From contig CAMOGC010000001.1 of the NCBI GenBank assembly GCA_946613955.1, forward strand, positions 1 to 64,000: 64,000 nt of DNA, written 5' to 3'. The stretch comes from an uncultured Clostridia bacterium. Its GTDB lineage: Bacteria > Bacillota_A > Clostridia > Christensenellales > Aristaeellaceae. Numbering within the stretch: position 1 is the stretch's first letter; the number at the start of each line of letters is the position of its first letter. Positions 1 through 9,801 of this stretch are shown in pieces. The translations under genes were made by a program, and so were the position numbers. The notes below the pieces were generated by a model, which was not told the origin of the DNA, ran no database searches, and saw only the letters and a program-made list of their open reading frames with translations.

Positions 1-3000
1 GGCCCGCAGGTCGGCGGCCTCCTTTTCCGCGACGGCGCGGGAAGCCGCCTCCCGGGCGAGGGCTTCCGCGGCCGCCTTCGCGTCCCCGGCGTGGGCCTGG
101 GCCGCCTCTTCCTTGGCGCGGAGCTGCTCCGGAGAGATGCCGTACATGGCGCAGACGTCGATTTTGCCGGAATCGATCAGCGCCAGCAGGGCGTCGGCCG
201 CCTTCGGATCGAACTGGGTGCCCCGGCCCCGCTGAATCTCTCCCAGCACATAATCGAAGTCCATCTGCTTCCGGTATACACGGCTGGCGGTCATAGCGTC
301 AAAGGCGTCGGCCACGCCGATGATCCGGCCGTAGAGGGGGATGTTTTCCCCTTTGAGGCCCTGGGGATAGCCCCGGCCGTCATAGCGCTCATGATGATAC
401 TGGGTGCCCTCCACCACATGGGGTACGAGGGTAAAGTCCTTGAGGATTTTGGCGCCCTCCGTCGTATGGCTCTTCATGATGGCGTATTCCTCATCCGTCA
501 GGCGGCCGGCCTTTTTCAGCACGCTGTCCGGAATGCCGATCTTGCCGATATCATGCATGAGGGCGGCCCGGCGGATGTTTTCGCAATCCTCCCTGGGCAG
601 GCCGAGCTTTTCGGCAATCATGGAGGAGTAGGCGGAAACCCGCGCGGAATGCTGGTTGGTTTTTTCGTCCTTGGCGTCCACGGCGCGGGCGATGGAGAAG
701 ATCGTCTGGTCCGCCATTTCGATTTTCAGATTGGCCTCCGCCAGCTCCCGGTCCTGCCGCTCCTTGACGCGGAAGAAGAGGAGCATCACGATCCAGATGA
801 CCAGCAGCCCCGAAAGGACGCCAAGATAGATGAAGAAGATCGGCTCATCATAGAAGGCCCGGTGCTTGGTCAGACTCCAGGTCCGCTCCGCCAGGATGTC
901 CTCCTGGTCATTTTTAAAGACGGCCAGATGGAAGGTATAGTCCCCGGCGGGCAGGTTGGTATAGGTAATGGCTTTCAGCGCGGAGAGGGGAAGCCGGCTC
1001 CAGCCGGTGTCAAAGCCCTCCAGCCGGTATCCCACGGTCGGATCCTGGATGGTATAATTCAGCACCTCGGGGAAAAACTCGATGCGGGCGGCGTCCCGCT
1101 GGACGGAAATATCCGTCGTCCCCTCCATGGAAAAAGATTCGCCGTTGACCCGGATCTGGGGAATGGACATCCGGTAGGTTTCGGCGGCGGAGACCTGCTG
1201 ATCCGCGTTGAGAATGTATACGCCGTCGTCGCAGGGAAGGTACAGATTTCCGGCGGCGTCGCTGGTTCCCCAGGCGTTGGCGGTCAGGGCGCTGTTCAGC
1301 CCCCGGCGGGAATCCAGCAGCTCATAGGACAGATTCTCCCGGCCGGAAAGCAGCTCCTCCCGGTTCACCACGTAGATGCCGGCGCTGCTAAGCACCATGA
1401 GGGTATCCGGATCCCGGAAGAAAAGGTTGTAATTGTTGAAATAGGGGAAGTTGTTCAGCGGACGGATGGAAAAGTCCTCTTCCATAAAGCACAGGCCGTT
1501 GCTGGTTACCAGGAAGACGCCGCCGGATTTGGAATCCATGACCGTCCGCAGGATGACACCGCTGGACAGCCCGTCCGCCCGGGTCAGCATGCGGGAGATC
1601 TCTCCGTTTTCCAGAACAGCGATGCCGTCTCCGTCAGTTCCGGCCAGGATGCGCCCGTCGGGCAGCTCCGTCGCCGTCAGGATCATGGTATTGCTCAGAC
1701 CGTCGGCACTTCCGACGGTACGGACGACCTGGTGGTTTTTCAGGAAGCTGACGCCGTTGTCACAGCCGGCCAGAATCGTTCCGTCCCGGAGCTCGAGGGT
1801 CATCCGGGCCCGGTTGCCCAGGCCGCTGTTTTCCTGATTATAGACATAGCGGTCGCCATCGGCGGTGACCTCGATCACACCGCTGCCATAGGTACAGATC
1901 CACAGGCTGCCGTGAGTATCGACCATCAGGCAGCGGATGCGGGTTCCGGCCAGGGATCTGGAAAGGTCGCTTTCGATCCGGGCGGAGAAGCTTTCATTGA
2001 CGATGTCCAGCCCCTTGTCCGTCCCGATATAGTAGGCCCGCCCCCAATGCACGACCGCGTTGACCACCTGGGCGCCGAAGCCGGCCATGGCATAGACATT
2101 CCGGAACTCGGAAGGCGTCATGCGCAGGAGCCCCAGCCGGGAGGAGGTGAACCACAGATTCCCCTGATAATCCACCAGCATCCGGTCGATGGAGGCATTG
2201 AAATCATTGGTATTGATCAGATGGAACTCCCGCTCGGGGGACAGGAAGCCGATGCCGCTGTCGGAAGAGACGAAGATTTCCCCGCCGGGCATGGGATGGA
2301 GATCCTTCAGCACCGTCAGGGGATCGCAGGACCAGGCTTCCAGCCAGTTGAAGAAGCCGCCGGAAATATCGTAGACATCGATTTTGCCGGCGGAGGTTCC
2401 CGCCAGGAGCCGGCCCTGCGCGTCGAAGGTACAGGTTCGATAGACGGATTTCCGATCCGTAATCTGGCGGGAGGAAAGGATTTTTCCTTCCTTCATGAGG
2501 AAGATCCGCCCGTCATTGGTCACCACCGCCACATGGCCCCGGTCATCCGCCGCCGCATCGTCGGCATAATTGATTTCCCGCAGGGTGCTGACGGTTTTCA
2601 GCCCGCCGGAGAGGGTCATGATCTGCAAACTGGAAGTGGTTCCGACGTAATAATATCCGTCGGAGCTTTGCGTAATGATCCGGACGGAATTGGAGGGGAG
2701 CCCCTGATCCTCGGAAATCACGTTGACGATCTTTTCCCGGATCAGGATCGAAAGACCGCTGTCGTTGGTTCCGATCCAGAGACGGCCCTCTTCGTCCACG
2801 AAAAGGCAGTTCACCGTCCGGACGGAATCGTATTGGTTCATCCACTGGAATTCCTGCCCGTTATACCGGTAAAGCCCGGCATAGGTTCCGATCCAGAGGA
2901 TGCCGTCGTCGGTCTGGGCGATATCGTTGGCCTCGCCGCAGGGCAGGCCGTTTTTGCTGCTGTATACCGTCTGGACATAGTGATCATAGAGGGCGGCGTC

Positions 3001-3693
3001 CTCCGCCCGGGCGGAGGGAGCGGGCAGCAGGCCGCCGGCGAGGGAGACCGCCGCCAGCAGGGCCAGGGCCCGGGCCGCGGGGGAGACGGAATCGGTTTCC
3101 TCATCGGGCGAAGCGCCGGCCGCGTCGGCGGAGGAGCGGGGCGCGTCCGGATCCAGACGATGGAAGAGCGCATAGAGCAGTATCACCAGCAGCACGGTGA
3201 CGGGTTTATCCACCATTTCCAGGGCAAACTGGCCCAGGAACCAGGCGATGCCGGCCGGCACGCCATTTTCCAGCAGCAGGGCGATGACGCCGTCTCCCCA
3301 GGCGTTTCCCGTCGCCCCGGCATAGAAGAAGATGTTGAGGATCAGGGAAATCACCGTACAGGAAAGCACGGCCCAGGAGCTCAGAAGCATATAGCGGTAC
3401 ACGTCCATTTCGCCGCGCCTGCGGCCCGCCCATCCGGCCAGCAGGGCCAGCACTACGCTGGTCACCAGATAGATCACGGGGACCTTATAGACGATATGGA
3501 ACAGCACGTTTCCCGTCACGCCCAGCATGGATCCGATCACGGGCCCCGCCACATAGGCGCAGAGCACCGTTCCCACGGAATCCAGCCAGAGGAAGGAATT
3601 CCAGCAGGCCGTCAGTTCCTTTCCCCCGAAATTCAGCCCGAGGCACAGGAGCAAAAACAGGATCAGCCGGCCTGTTTTCCAATTCGTTTTCAT
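1..3693 (-). CDS. Membrane-anchored HD-GYP sensor with beta-propeller (3' end cut by window)
   Basis: The reading frame runs unbroken from ATG at 3693 (SD GGAGG) to the window edge: 1231 residues, C-terminus missing. Residues 1-185 hold about five hydrophobic helices. A long propeller follows (about 250-830) with recurrent blades such as ILWIGTYAGLYRY and NLWFTSSRLGLLRM, then a Y_Y_Y-like domain, one membrane helix (about 952-972) and an HD-GYP domain with H1047-D1048 in HDIGKIGIP, HHE at 1100-1102 and GYP at 1108-1110. These are the canonical metal and signature residues of cyclic-di-GMP phosphodiesterases. The propeller should lie outside the membrane and the HD-GYP domain inside. The gene follows the solute-binding gene at 3795 by 101 bp on the same strand, so the two may be co-transcribed. 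The ligand is unknown. Confidence 0.88.
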   Translation of the reverse strand, partial: MKTNWKTGRLILFLLLCLGLNFGGKELTACWNSFLWLDSVGTVLCAYVAGPVIGSMLGVTGNVLFHIVYKVPVIYLVTSVVLALLAGWAGRRRGEMDVYRYMLLSSWAVLSCTVISLILNIFFYAGATGNAWGDGVIALLLENGVPAGIAWFLGQFALEMVDKPVTVLLVILLYALFHRLDPDAPRSSADAAGASPDEETDSVSPAARALALLAAVSLAGGLLPAPSARAEDAALYDHYVQTVYSSKNGLPCGEANDIAQTDDGILWIGTYAGLYRYNGQEFQWMNQYDSVRTVNCLFVDEEGRLWIGTNDSGLSILIREKIVNVISEDQGLPSNSVRIITQSSDGYYYVGTTSSLQIMTLSGGLKTVSTLREINYADDAAADDRGHVAVVTNDGRIFLMKEGKILSSRQITDRKSVYRTCTFDAQGRLLAGTSAGKIDVYDISGGFFNWLEAWSCDPLTVLKDLHPMPGGEIFVSSDSGIGFLSPEREFHLINTNDFNASIDRMLVDYQGNLWFTSSRLGLLRMTPSEFRNVYAMAGFGAQVVNAVVHWGRAYYIGTDKGLDIVNESFSARIESDLSRSLAGTRIRCLMVDTHGSLWICTYGSGVIEVTADGDRYVYNQENSGLGNRARMTLELRDGTILAGCDNGVSFLKNHQVVRTVGSADGLSNTMILTATELPDGRILAGTDGDGIAVLENGEISRMLTRADGLSSGVILRTVMDSKSGGVFLVTSNGLCFMEEDFSIRPLNNFPYFNNYNLFFRDPDTLMVLSSAGIYVVNREELLSGRENLSYELLDSRRGLNSALTANAWGTSDAAGNLYLPCDDGVYILNADQQVSAAETYRMSIPQIRVNGESFSMEGTTDISVQRDAARIEFFPEVLNYTIQDPTVGYRLEGFDTGWSRLPLSALKAITYTNLPAGDYTFHLAVFKNDQEDILAERTWSLTKHRAFYDEPIFFIYLGVLSGLLVIWIVMLLFFRVKERQDRELAEANLKIEMADQTIFSIARAVDAKDEKTNQHSARVSAYSSMIAEKLGLPREDCENIRRAALMHDIGKIGIPDSVLKKAGRLTDEEYAIMKSHTTEGAKILKDFTLVPHVVEGTQYHHERYDGRGYPQGLKGENIPLYGRIIGVADAFDAMTASRVYRKQMDFDYVLGEIQRGRGTQFDPKAADALLALIDSGKIDVCAMYGISPEQLRAKEEAAQAHAGDAKAAAEALAREAASRAVAEKEAADLRA

Positions 3694-3794
3694 GCCGTAT
3701 CCTCCTTGGGAAAAGAAAATCCTTGAGGCCCGAACCGCGGGCGATTCTGGCGCCGCCGAAGGCGATACCGGGCCGGAAGAAGCGCCGCGACCGG

Positions 3795-4724
3795 TTACGA
3801 ACCGGCGGGGGCGTAGGACTGATATTCCGCGAACCAGGCTTCGTACCGGCCGGAGGAAAGCACCTCGTCGATGACCCCGTTGACGAAGGCCATGAGATGG
3901 AGCTCTCCTTTCTTTCCGGCGATCCGATCCCCATCCATTTCCAGGGGAAGATGAAACCGGAGACCGGGCATCAGCGCCAGCCCCGCTTCCGGATGATCCG
4001 CCAGATAGTTCTCGGCGGTTTCCACATCCACCGCCCCGGCGTCGGCGGCCCCGGAGGCGACCGCGTCATACACCTCCTGGGCCCGGGAGAAACGGCGGAA
4101 TTCCAGATACAGGGGCGCGCCCTCGGCCAGGAGGCTTTCCTGCAGGGAGCCGCTCTGGGCGGCCAGCACCTTCCCCTCCAGGGAGGGAAGATCCACCAGC
4201 GTTTCCGCGTCGGCCGCCCGGATCAACAGACCGGATCCGGCGCCTTCGGGGGCATAGTGGTAGCCCTTGGAGAGCTCATAGCTTGCGGCCCGGCCGGGAG
4301 TATAGGAAAGGGCGGAGATGGCCAGATCGCACCGGCCGTCGGCCAGGGCGGGAAGCACATCGGCAAAATCCAGGGGAACGATGACCAGGGTAACCCCCAT
4401 GCGGTCAGCGATCATTCGGGCCAGCTCCATATCGGCCCCCACGAAGCGATCCTGCCCGGATTTGGATTCGTCGATAAACTCCTGGGGCGGGAAGTAGGGC
4501 TCCGTCGCCACCCGAAGGACGCCCCGCTCCCGGATCCGGGCCAGGACGCCTTCGGCGTTTTCGGGAATTCCGCCGGAAATATCCATGGACATTTCCACAA
4601 AGCCCCATTCGTTTTCCGCATAGAGCAGCTCGCCTTCCGGATCCCCTTCCGCCGGGACGGAAGGAAACAGGAACAGTCCCAAAGCCAGGGCCAGACACAG
4701 GGAACAGAGGCACTTGATCCGCAT
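3795..4724 (-). CDS. Polar amino-acid-type solute-binding protein
   Basis: The protein has 309 residues: a signal peptide (about 1-24, ending SVPAEG) and a bilobal SBP_bac_3-type domain. Segments such as GVLRVATEPYFPPQEF, GADMELARMIADRMG and GRCDLAISALSYTPGR are typical of family 3 binding proteins for amino acids and of their sensor-domain relatives. The start at 4724 is chosen because an AAAGGAG ribosome site precedes it; an upstream in-frame extension has none. No lipobox cysteine follows the signal peptide. No permease or ATPase lies nearby. The next gene downstream is the HD-GYP sensor, so a sensory rather than transport role is possible. That is inference from context. Confidence 0.8.
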   Translation of the reverse strand: MRIKCLCSLCLALALGLFLFPSVPAEGDPEGELLYAENEWGFVEMSMDISGGIPENAEGVLARIRERGVLRVATEPYFPPQEFIDESKSGQDRFVGADMELARMIADRMGVTLVIVPLDFADVLPALADGRCDLAISALSYTPGRAASYELSKGYHYAPEGAGSGLLIRAADAETLVDLPSLEGKVLAAQSGSLQESLLAEGAPLYLEFRRFSRAQEVYDAVASGAADAGAVDVETAENYLADHPEAGLALMPGLRFHLPLEMDGDRIAGKKGELHLMAFVNGVIDEVLSSGRYEAWFAEYQSYAPAGS

Positions 4725-4786
4725 CGCCGAACTCCTTTCGCCGCAGGAAACAGAAAGCCGGAATCGGTTGTTTTCCACATACTTAT

Positions 4787-4815
4787 AGTATACCAAAAAA
4801 GGGCCAGGATGCCAA
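4787..4815 (-). promoter_or_regulatory. Promoter for the solute-binding gene at 3795
   Basis: On the minus strand, -35 TTGGCA (4810-4815) is 17 nt from -10 TATACT (4787-4792), about 60 nt upstream of the chosen start at 4724. It probably also serves the HD-GYP gene downstream. Confidence 0.75.
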
Positions 4816-4970
4816 CAGAGAAAATACAAGGAGCGGTGGGCCGATCCTTCGGAAACAGGAGGAAAATCATGAACGGAATCCGGTCTGTTTTATAGATTGC
4901 GAAACAACCCTGCAAAATAAAACCGGGTTCAGTTCATCATTGAGAAAAGAATAGGGGGCGGATGCTTTTC

Positions 4971-7850
4971 TTACAGGTCTTCCACCGCAAGATCCGGACA
5001 CCGGTCGAGGGCGGCGCCGGGGGCGACCACGCAGACGGCCCCCCGCTCCGCGAAGGCTTCCAGCAGGCCGCAGACCGCCAGCAGATCCTTCTCATCCGCG
5101 TGGAGGATCTCCTTCCGGACCCGCTCGGCCTGCTCCCGCGTATAGCCGGAGAGCCAGCGCAGATCCGCCAGGGCGCCCTGTTCCCGGGGACTGATCAGGG
5201 GATTGAGATCGTTCAGGGTGGAGATGATATACTTATCCATAGATTCCCCTTCCCGAAGGAACTGCTTCAGGAAAGCGGCGGCGTCCCGATCCACGGAGAG
5301 GGTTTTATCCGGGGCGGGATCCCGATAGGAATAGGAGAAGAGGTTGCCGTAACGATCCGCCTGAAAGCCGCAGCCGTAGGCGCCGCCCTGGACCCGGACC
5401 CGGTTCCAGAGGAAGGAATAGGTCAGGATATTGGCGGCCAGCAGCATCCGGCCGTGGGCGGGCTGGTCCTTCTTTTCCAGGCGGAAGCCCCTGGCCGTAA
5501 AGCCGACCTGGGCAGGAATCCGGAATCCCCGGCGGAAGGGGGAATCGAGACGGTACGAGGCGAAGCGGGGAACCTCCGTCCCCTCCGGCAGGGACGAGAC
5601 GAACGCTTCGAAGGAAAGCCTTTCCTCCGCCGTCAGGCTCAGGATCATTCGCTTCCGGCAGACGGTCTGATCCAGCACGCGCCGGGCGGTGTCCAACAGG
5701 GCGGGCAGATCCGTTTCCGGATTTCCGGCCAGATGATGCAGATAACGGACGGCCTCGTCGCCTTCCATGGCGTTGCGCAGGGCCATATCCGCGGAGAAGT
5801 GGCTCATGACGTTCCGGACGCCGATGGCGTGGCCGCCGCCCACGATCCGCTGGCGGGAGGCCATTTCCAGCTGGTTGACGATTTCCAGGATCCGGCCGGT
5901 GTCGGAAAAATCGGTGGTTTTCAGGATTTCGGCCAGAAGGGCCTGGGCCGCCGGCACGTTTTCCTTCAGCACGCTCAGGGAGGCGACCAGGAGGGGCGTG
6001 CAGAGGGAGGGATCCTCCGGATGGGGACGGACGATGGTGGCGAAGCTCAGACGGCCGGTCAGCTTTTTGATCTCCCGCTGGAGGGAAAGGGCGTCATGGG
6101 AGGCCGTGGGGAGCTTGCCCAGCAGGGCGCAGAGAAGGCTGGCATGCTGGATTTCCCGCAGGGACAGATCCGACAGGGAAAGGTATGCCTTCAGATGAAG
6201 AACGCCGGAGGTGGGGAGCGGATGGAAGAGGAGGCGGACGCCGGCTTCTTCCAGCATCTCCGTTTTCGTCCAGAAGGGAGGGATGTCCGCGTCCTCCTTT
6301 TTCAGCATGGGCAGGGTGGCCAGCGCCTCCGGGGTGTCCGGCTCGGTCTGCCAGGCCTGGAGGGCGGAGAGCAGGGCTTCGTTTTCAGCCCGGTCCGACG
6401 CCGTCCAGGCGGAGGTTATGGCGCGCAGCCGCGCCTCCTCCTCGGCCCGCTTTTCCGCGCCCAGGGTTTTGGAGGGGCGCATCCGCAGGACGCAGTCGCC
6501 TTCGGCGGGGCGGAAAAGGGAAACGGCCAGGGCCTGGAGCCGCCCGTCCCGGAGCATGGCGCGAAGCTCCGAAAGCTGGGCGTCGTTTTCCAGGGCGAAG
6601 AGGGGATCCCCTTCATAGAGCCAGCTGCCCATGGCGCGGATGGCCCGCTCGATGCCCTGGGGCTCGTCTTCCTCCTTCAGGCCGAAGGCAAAGCGGTTCA
6701 GGGAAGCCTCCGCCGCCTCCAGATCCAGCCCCCGGGCGGAAAGCGTGTCCCCATAGGAGCGGATCAGGGCCAGAAGTTCCTCCTCCTTTCCGTCGGTCAC
6801 GTTTTCCGCGTGGAAGGTAATGAAGCTCTGGAGCGTGGTATCGTCCATGGACAGGGAAATGTCCTGGGCCAGCCCCTTTTCCAGCACCAGACGCTTCAGG
6901 GGCGCGTCGTTGGTGCCGGTCAGGACATCCGCGATGATGCTGACGGCCATGTTTTCGGTTTTATCCTTCCAGGAGCCGGTAATCCGGCTCAGGAGCAGAT
7001 GCCCCCGGTTGGCCGGATCCTCCTCCTGGCCCAGTTCATAGGGCAGGGTCGCGTCGGAGCCCTTCGGGGTCTGATAGACGAAACGGGGCAGATCCGTGAG
7101 GGGCTCATATGGGGAAAGATAGGAATCGATCAGGGGAAGCATTTCCTCCATGGGCACCGCCCCGTCCAGATAGATCCAGGCGTTGGAGGGATGATAATGG
7201 CGGCGGTAGGTTTCCCGGAAGGCTTCCAGGGACAGGGTGGGAATGGCCTCCGGATCGCCGCCGGAATTAAAGCCGTATCCCGTGTCCGGGAACAGCTGGC
7301 GGTTCATGCACCGCTCCGCCAGGGACTCCACGTCGCTCATGGAACCCTTCATCTCGTTGAGCACGACCCCCTTGAAAAGGGGACGGCCCTGCTCATCCAT
7401 TTCGATATGCCAGCCCTCCTGGCAGAAGATCAGGGGGGTGGAAAGAATGCGGGGGCGGAAGACCGCGTCCAGATAGACGCCGGTCAGGTTCAGCAGATCC
7501 CGGTTGTTTCGGCTGCCGACGGGATACATGGTCATATCCGGGAAGGTCATGGCGTTCAGGAAGGTGTTCATGCTGCCCTTGAGAAGCTCCACGAAGGGCT
7601 CCCGGACCGGGTAGCGCTCGCTTCCGCAAAGGACGCTGTGCTCCAGGATATGGAAGACGCCGGTATCGTCCTCCGGCAGGGTCCGGAAGGCGATGGAAAA
7701 CACCTTGTTTTCCGCGCCGTTATCCAGCCAGAGGAGGCGGGCGCCTGTTTTTTCATGGGCCATTTCCACGACGCGGGCGCGCAGCTCCGCGCTTTCGCGG
7801 ATGGCGCGCACACGGAAACCGGCAACACATTCATTGGGTGCAAAACGCAT
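4971..7850 (-). CDS. M16C (PreP/Cym1-type) zinc metalloprotease
   Basis: The product has 959 residues, the usual length for presequence-protease-type M16C peptidases, which form a closed chamber from four M16 domains and degrade peptides. The inverted zinc motif HILEH is at 67-71, and the third ligand is probably E166 in NEMKGS, matching the family pattern. There is no signal peptide, so it should be cytoplasmic. The start at 7850 has a modest ribosome site (AAAGGA). The gene appears to be a single unit. The 190 bp between its start and the ABC genes upstream are GC-rich and hold no motif I recognise. Confidence 0.9.
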   Translation of the reverse strand: MRFAPNECVAGFRVRAIRESAELRARVVEMAHEKTGARLLWLDNGAENKVFSIAFRTLPEDDTGVFHILEHSVLCGSERYPVREPFVELLKGSMNTFLNAMTFPDMTMYPVGSRNNRDLLNLTGVYLDAVFRPRILSTPLIFCQEGWHIEMDEQGRPLFKGVVLNEMKGSMSDVESLAERCMNRQLFPDTGYGFNSGGDPEAIPTLSLEAFRETYRRHYHPSNAWIYLDGAVPMEEMLPLIDSYLSPYEPLTDLPRFVYQTPKGSDATLPYELGQEEDPANRGHLLLSRITGSWKDKTENMAVSIIADVLTGTNDAPLKRLVLEKGLAQDISLSMDDTTLQSFITFHAENVTDGKEEELLALIRSYGDTLSARGLDLEAAEASLNRFAFGLKEEDEPQGIERAIRAMGSWLYEGDPLFALENDAQLSELRAMLRDGRLQALAVSLFRPAEGDCVLRMRPSKTLGAEKRAEEEARLRAITSAWTASDRAENEALLSALQAWQTEPDTPEALATLPMLKKEDADIPPFWTKTEMLEEAGVRLLFHPLPTSGVLHLKAYLSLSDLSLREIQHASLLCALLGKLPTASHDALSLQREIKKLTGRLSFATIVRPHPEDPSLCTPLLVASLSVLKENVPAAQALLAEILKTTDFSDTGRILEIVNQLEMASRQRIVGGGHAIGVRNVMSHFSADMALRNAMEGDEAVRYLHHLAGNPETDLPALLDTARRVLDQTVCRKRMILSLTAEERLSFEAFVSSLPEGTEVPRFASYRLDSPFRRGFRIPAQVGFTARGFRLEKKDQPAHGRMLLAANILTYSFLWNRVRVQGGAYGCGFQADRYGNLFSYSYRDPAPDKTLSVDRDAAAFLKQFLREGESMDKYIISTLNDLNPLISPREQGALADLRWLSGYTREQAERVRKEILHADEKDLLAVCGLLEAFAERGAVCVVAPGAALDRCPDLAVEDL

Positions 7851-8040
7851 GGGAGTTCATTCCTTTCATCATGGATGATTCGGGGAGGGCCCGGGCAGAG
7901 AAGGCCGGACAAAAGATCGCGGGGGAGAAGACCACGCGGAAGGTTCTGAACCGGGCGCGGCGGCCCGGATACGCCGGGATTCAGGCGGAGGGGCGATGCC
8001 GGTCAGGAATCAGGGGATGGATCCCCGGGCGCATCGGGAT

Positions 8041-9801
8041 TCAGGGCTCAAACTGGGCGTGATAGAGACGGGCATAGGCGCCGCCCGCCTTCAGGAGGGA
8101 TTCATGGGTTCCCTGTTCCACCACCCTGCCGGCCTCCATGACCAGAATCCGGTCCGCGTTGCGGATGGTGGAGAGACGATGCGCCACGATGAAGGAGGTC
8201 CGGCCGGCCATCATGCTGGAGAAGGCCTGCTGGATCAGCTGCTCCGTCCGGATGTCGATGGAGGAGGTGGCCTCGTCGAGAATCAGCACCGGCGGCAGGG
8301 CCAGCATGACCCGGGCGATACAGAGCAGCTGCTGCTGCCCCTGGGACAGGGAGCCGCCCGCCTCGCCGATGGGGGTATCGTATCCCTGGGGCAGGCGGCG
8401 GATGAAGCTGTGGGCGTGGGCGGCCTTCGCGGCGGCGATGATTTCAGCCTCGGTCGCCTCCGGACGGGCGAAGCCGATGATTTCCCGAATGGTTCCGGCG
8501 GGAAGCCAGGTCTCCTGCAGCACCATGCCGATTTGCCTCCGGAGGCTTTGGCGGGGCATGGCCCGGGTCTCAAAGCCATCCAGGGTGATTTCACCCGCGT
8601 CCACGTCATAAAAGCGCATCAGCAGGTTGATCAGGGTGGTTTTTCCGCACCCCGTGGGCCCGACGATGGCGATCCGCTGGCCCTGCTTCGCCTCCAGATT
8701 CAGGCGCTCGATGAGAGGACGCCGGGGATCATAGGAGAAGAAGACGTCCCGCAGGCGGAAATCGCCCCGAACCGGCTCCAGCCCCTCCGGCTCGGCGGGA
8801 TCCGGGGACATGGGCGGCTCGTCCATCAGCTCGAAGACCCTCCCGGCGCAGGCCAGGGAGTTCTGCAGCTCCGTCACGACGCCGGAGATTTCATTGAAGG
8901 GCTTGGTATACTGACTCGCGTAGGAGAGGAAGCTGGTCAGGGTTCCGACGGTCAACCCACCGGAGAGCACCGCGAAGGCGCCGGACAGAGCGACGGCGGC
9001 GTAGACCAGGGCGTTGACGAACCGGGTCGAGGGATTGACGAGGGAGGAGAAAAAGGTGGCTTTCAGAGAACAGTCCCGGAGGCGGCCGTTGATCTCGTCA
9101 AACTGATCCACGATGGCCTGTTCGCGCGAGAAGGCCTGCACCAGCTTCAGACCGTCCACCGCCTCATTGATCAGGGCGGTCTGCTCCCCGCGGGTCACGG
9201 ACTGGAGCTGGAACATGCTGTAGGTCCGGCGGGCGATGAACCGGGCGGCGAAGAGGGACAGGGGCGTCAGCAGCACGACCGCCAGGGTAATGCCCGGGGA
9301 AAGCAGCAGCATGAACACCAGGGTTCCCAGGATGGTCATGACGCCGGTAAACAGCTGGGTAAAGCCCATGAGGAGCCCATCGGAGAAGGCGTCCACATCC
9401 GCGATCATGCGGGAGAGAATGTCGCCGGCGGAATGGGCGTCCAGGTATTTCAGGGGCAGGGCGTGGACGTGGGCAAAGGCCGCCTCCCGAAGGGTACGAA
9501 CCGTTTCGCAGGTAATGCGGTTGTTGATGACCGCGGTGACCCACTGGAAAAGGGCGGTCAGGCCGACGCAGATCCCGATTTCCGCCAGCAGCCGGCCCAG
9601 CAGGATGAAATCCACCTTCCCGGCCTCCGCCAGCCCGTCGATGGCCCGCCCGATGAGAATCGGAATATAAAGGGAAAGGCCCACCGACAGAAGGGACAGC
9701 AGGAGGCTCAGCAGGATCCATCCGCCCTGGGGACGGACATAGGACAGCACCCGGCGGAGGGTTTTCATCTGGAAGGAGGGCGTCGCTTTTTTTTCAGCCA
9801 C
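8041..9801 (-). CDS. ABC exporter half-transporter, catalytic-site subunit
   Basis: The protein has 586 residues: a six-helix exporter membrane domain (about 15-320) and an ATPase domain with Walker A GPTGCGKT, Walker B LILDEATSSID and switch histidine in AHRLSTI. The signature is LSQGQ rather than LSGGQ. The GTG at 9801 is preceded by AGGAGG at 9 nt and overlaps the end of the upstream exporter gene by 8 nt, so translation is coupled. The pattern fits a heterodimer of the TM287/288 or BmrCD type, in which this subunit supplies the intact Walker B and the altered signature. The substrate (drug, lipid or peptide) cannot be read from sequence. Confidence 0.9.
   Translation of the reverse strand: MAEKKATPSFQMKTLRRVLSYVRPQGGWILLSLLLSLLSVGLSLYIPILIGRAIDGLAEAGKVDFILLGRLLAEIGICVGLTALFQWVTAVINNRITCETVRTLREAAFAHVHALPLKYLDAHSAGDILSRMIADVDAFSDGLLMGFTQLFTGVMTILGTLVFMLLLSPGITLAVVLLTPLSLFAARFIARRTYSMFQLQSVTRGEQTALINEAVDGLKLVQAFSREQAIVDQFDEINGRLRDCSLKATFFSSLVNPSTRFVNALVYAAVALSGAFAVLSGGLTVGTLTSFLSYASQYTKPFNEISGVVTELQNSLACAGRVFELMDEPPMSPDPAEPEGLEPVRGDFRLRDVFFSYDPRRPLIERLNLEAKQGQRIAIVGPTGCGKTTLINLLMRFYDVDAGEITLDGFETRAMPRQSLRRQIGMVLQETWLPAGTIREIIGFARPEATEAEIIAAAKAAHAHSFIRRLPQGYDTPIGEAGGSLSQGQQQLLCIARVMLALPPVLILDEATSSIDIRTEQLIQQAFSSMMAGRTSFIVAHRLSTIRNADRILVMEAGRVVEQGTHESLLKAGGAYARLYHAQFEP

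Noticed and set aside
91..3726. A 1211-codon plus-strand open frame
   Set aside because: It is antisense to the HD-GYP sensor, which shows real domains; the plus-strand translation has no recognisable domain and is a by-product of GC-rich codon use.
4962..7949. A 995-codon plus-strand open frame
   Set aside because: It lies opposite the M16C protease, whose HxxEH motif and length are clear. The plus-strand product has no family features.
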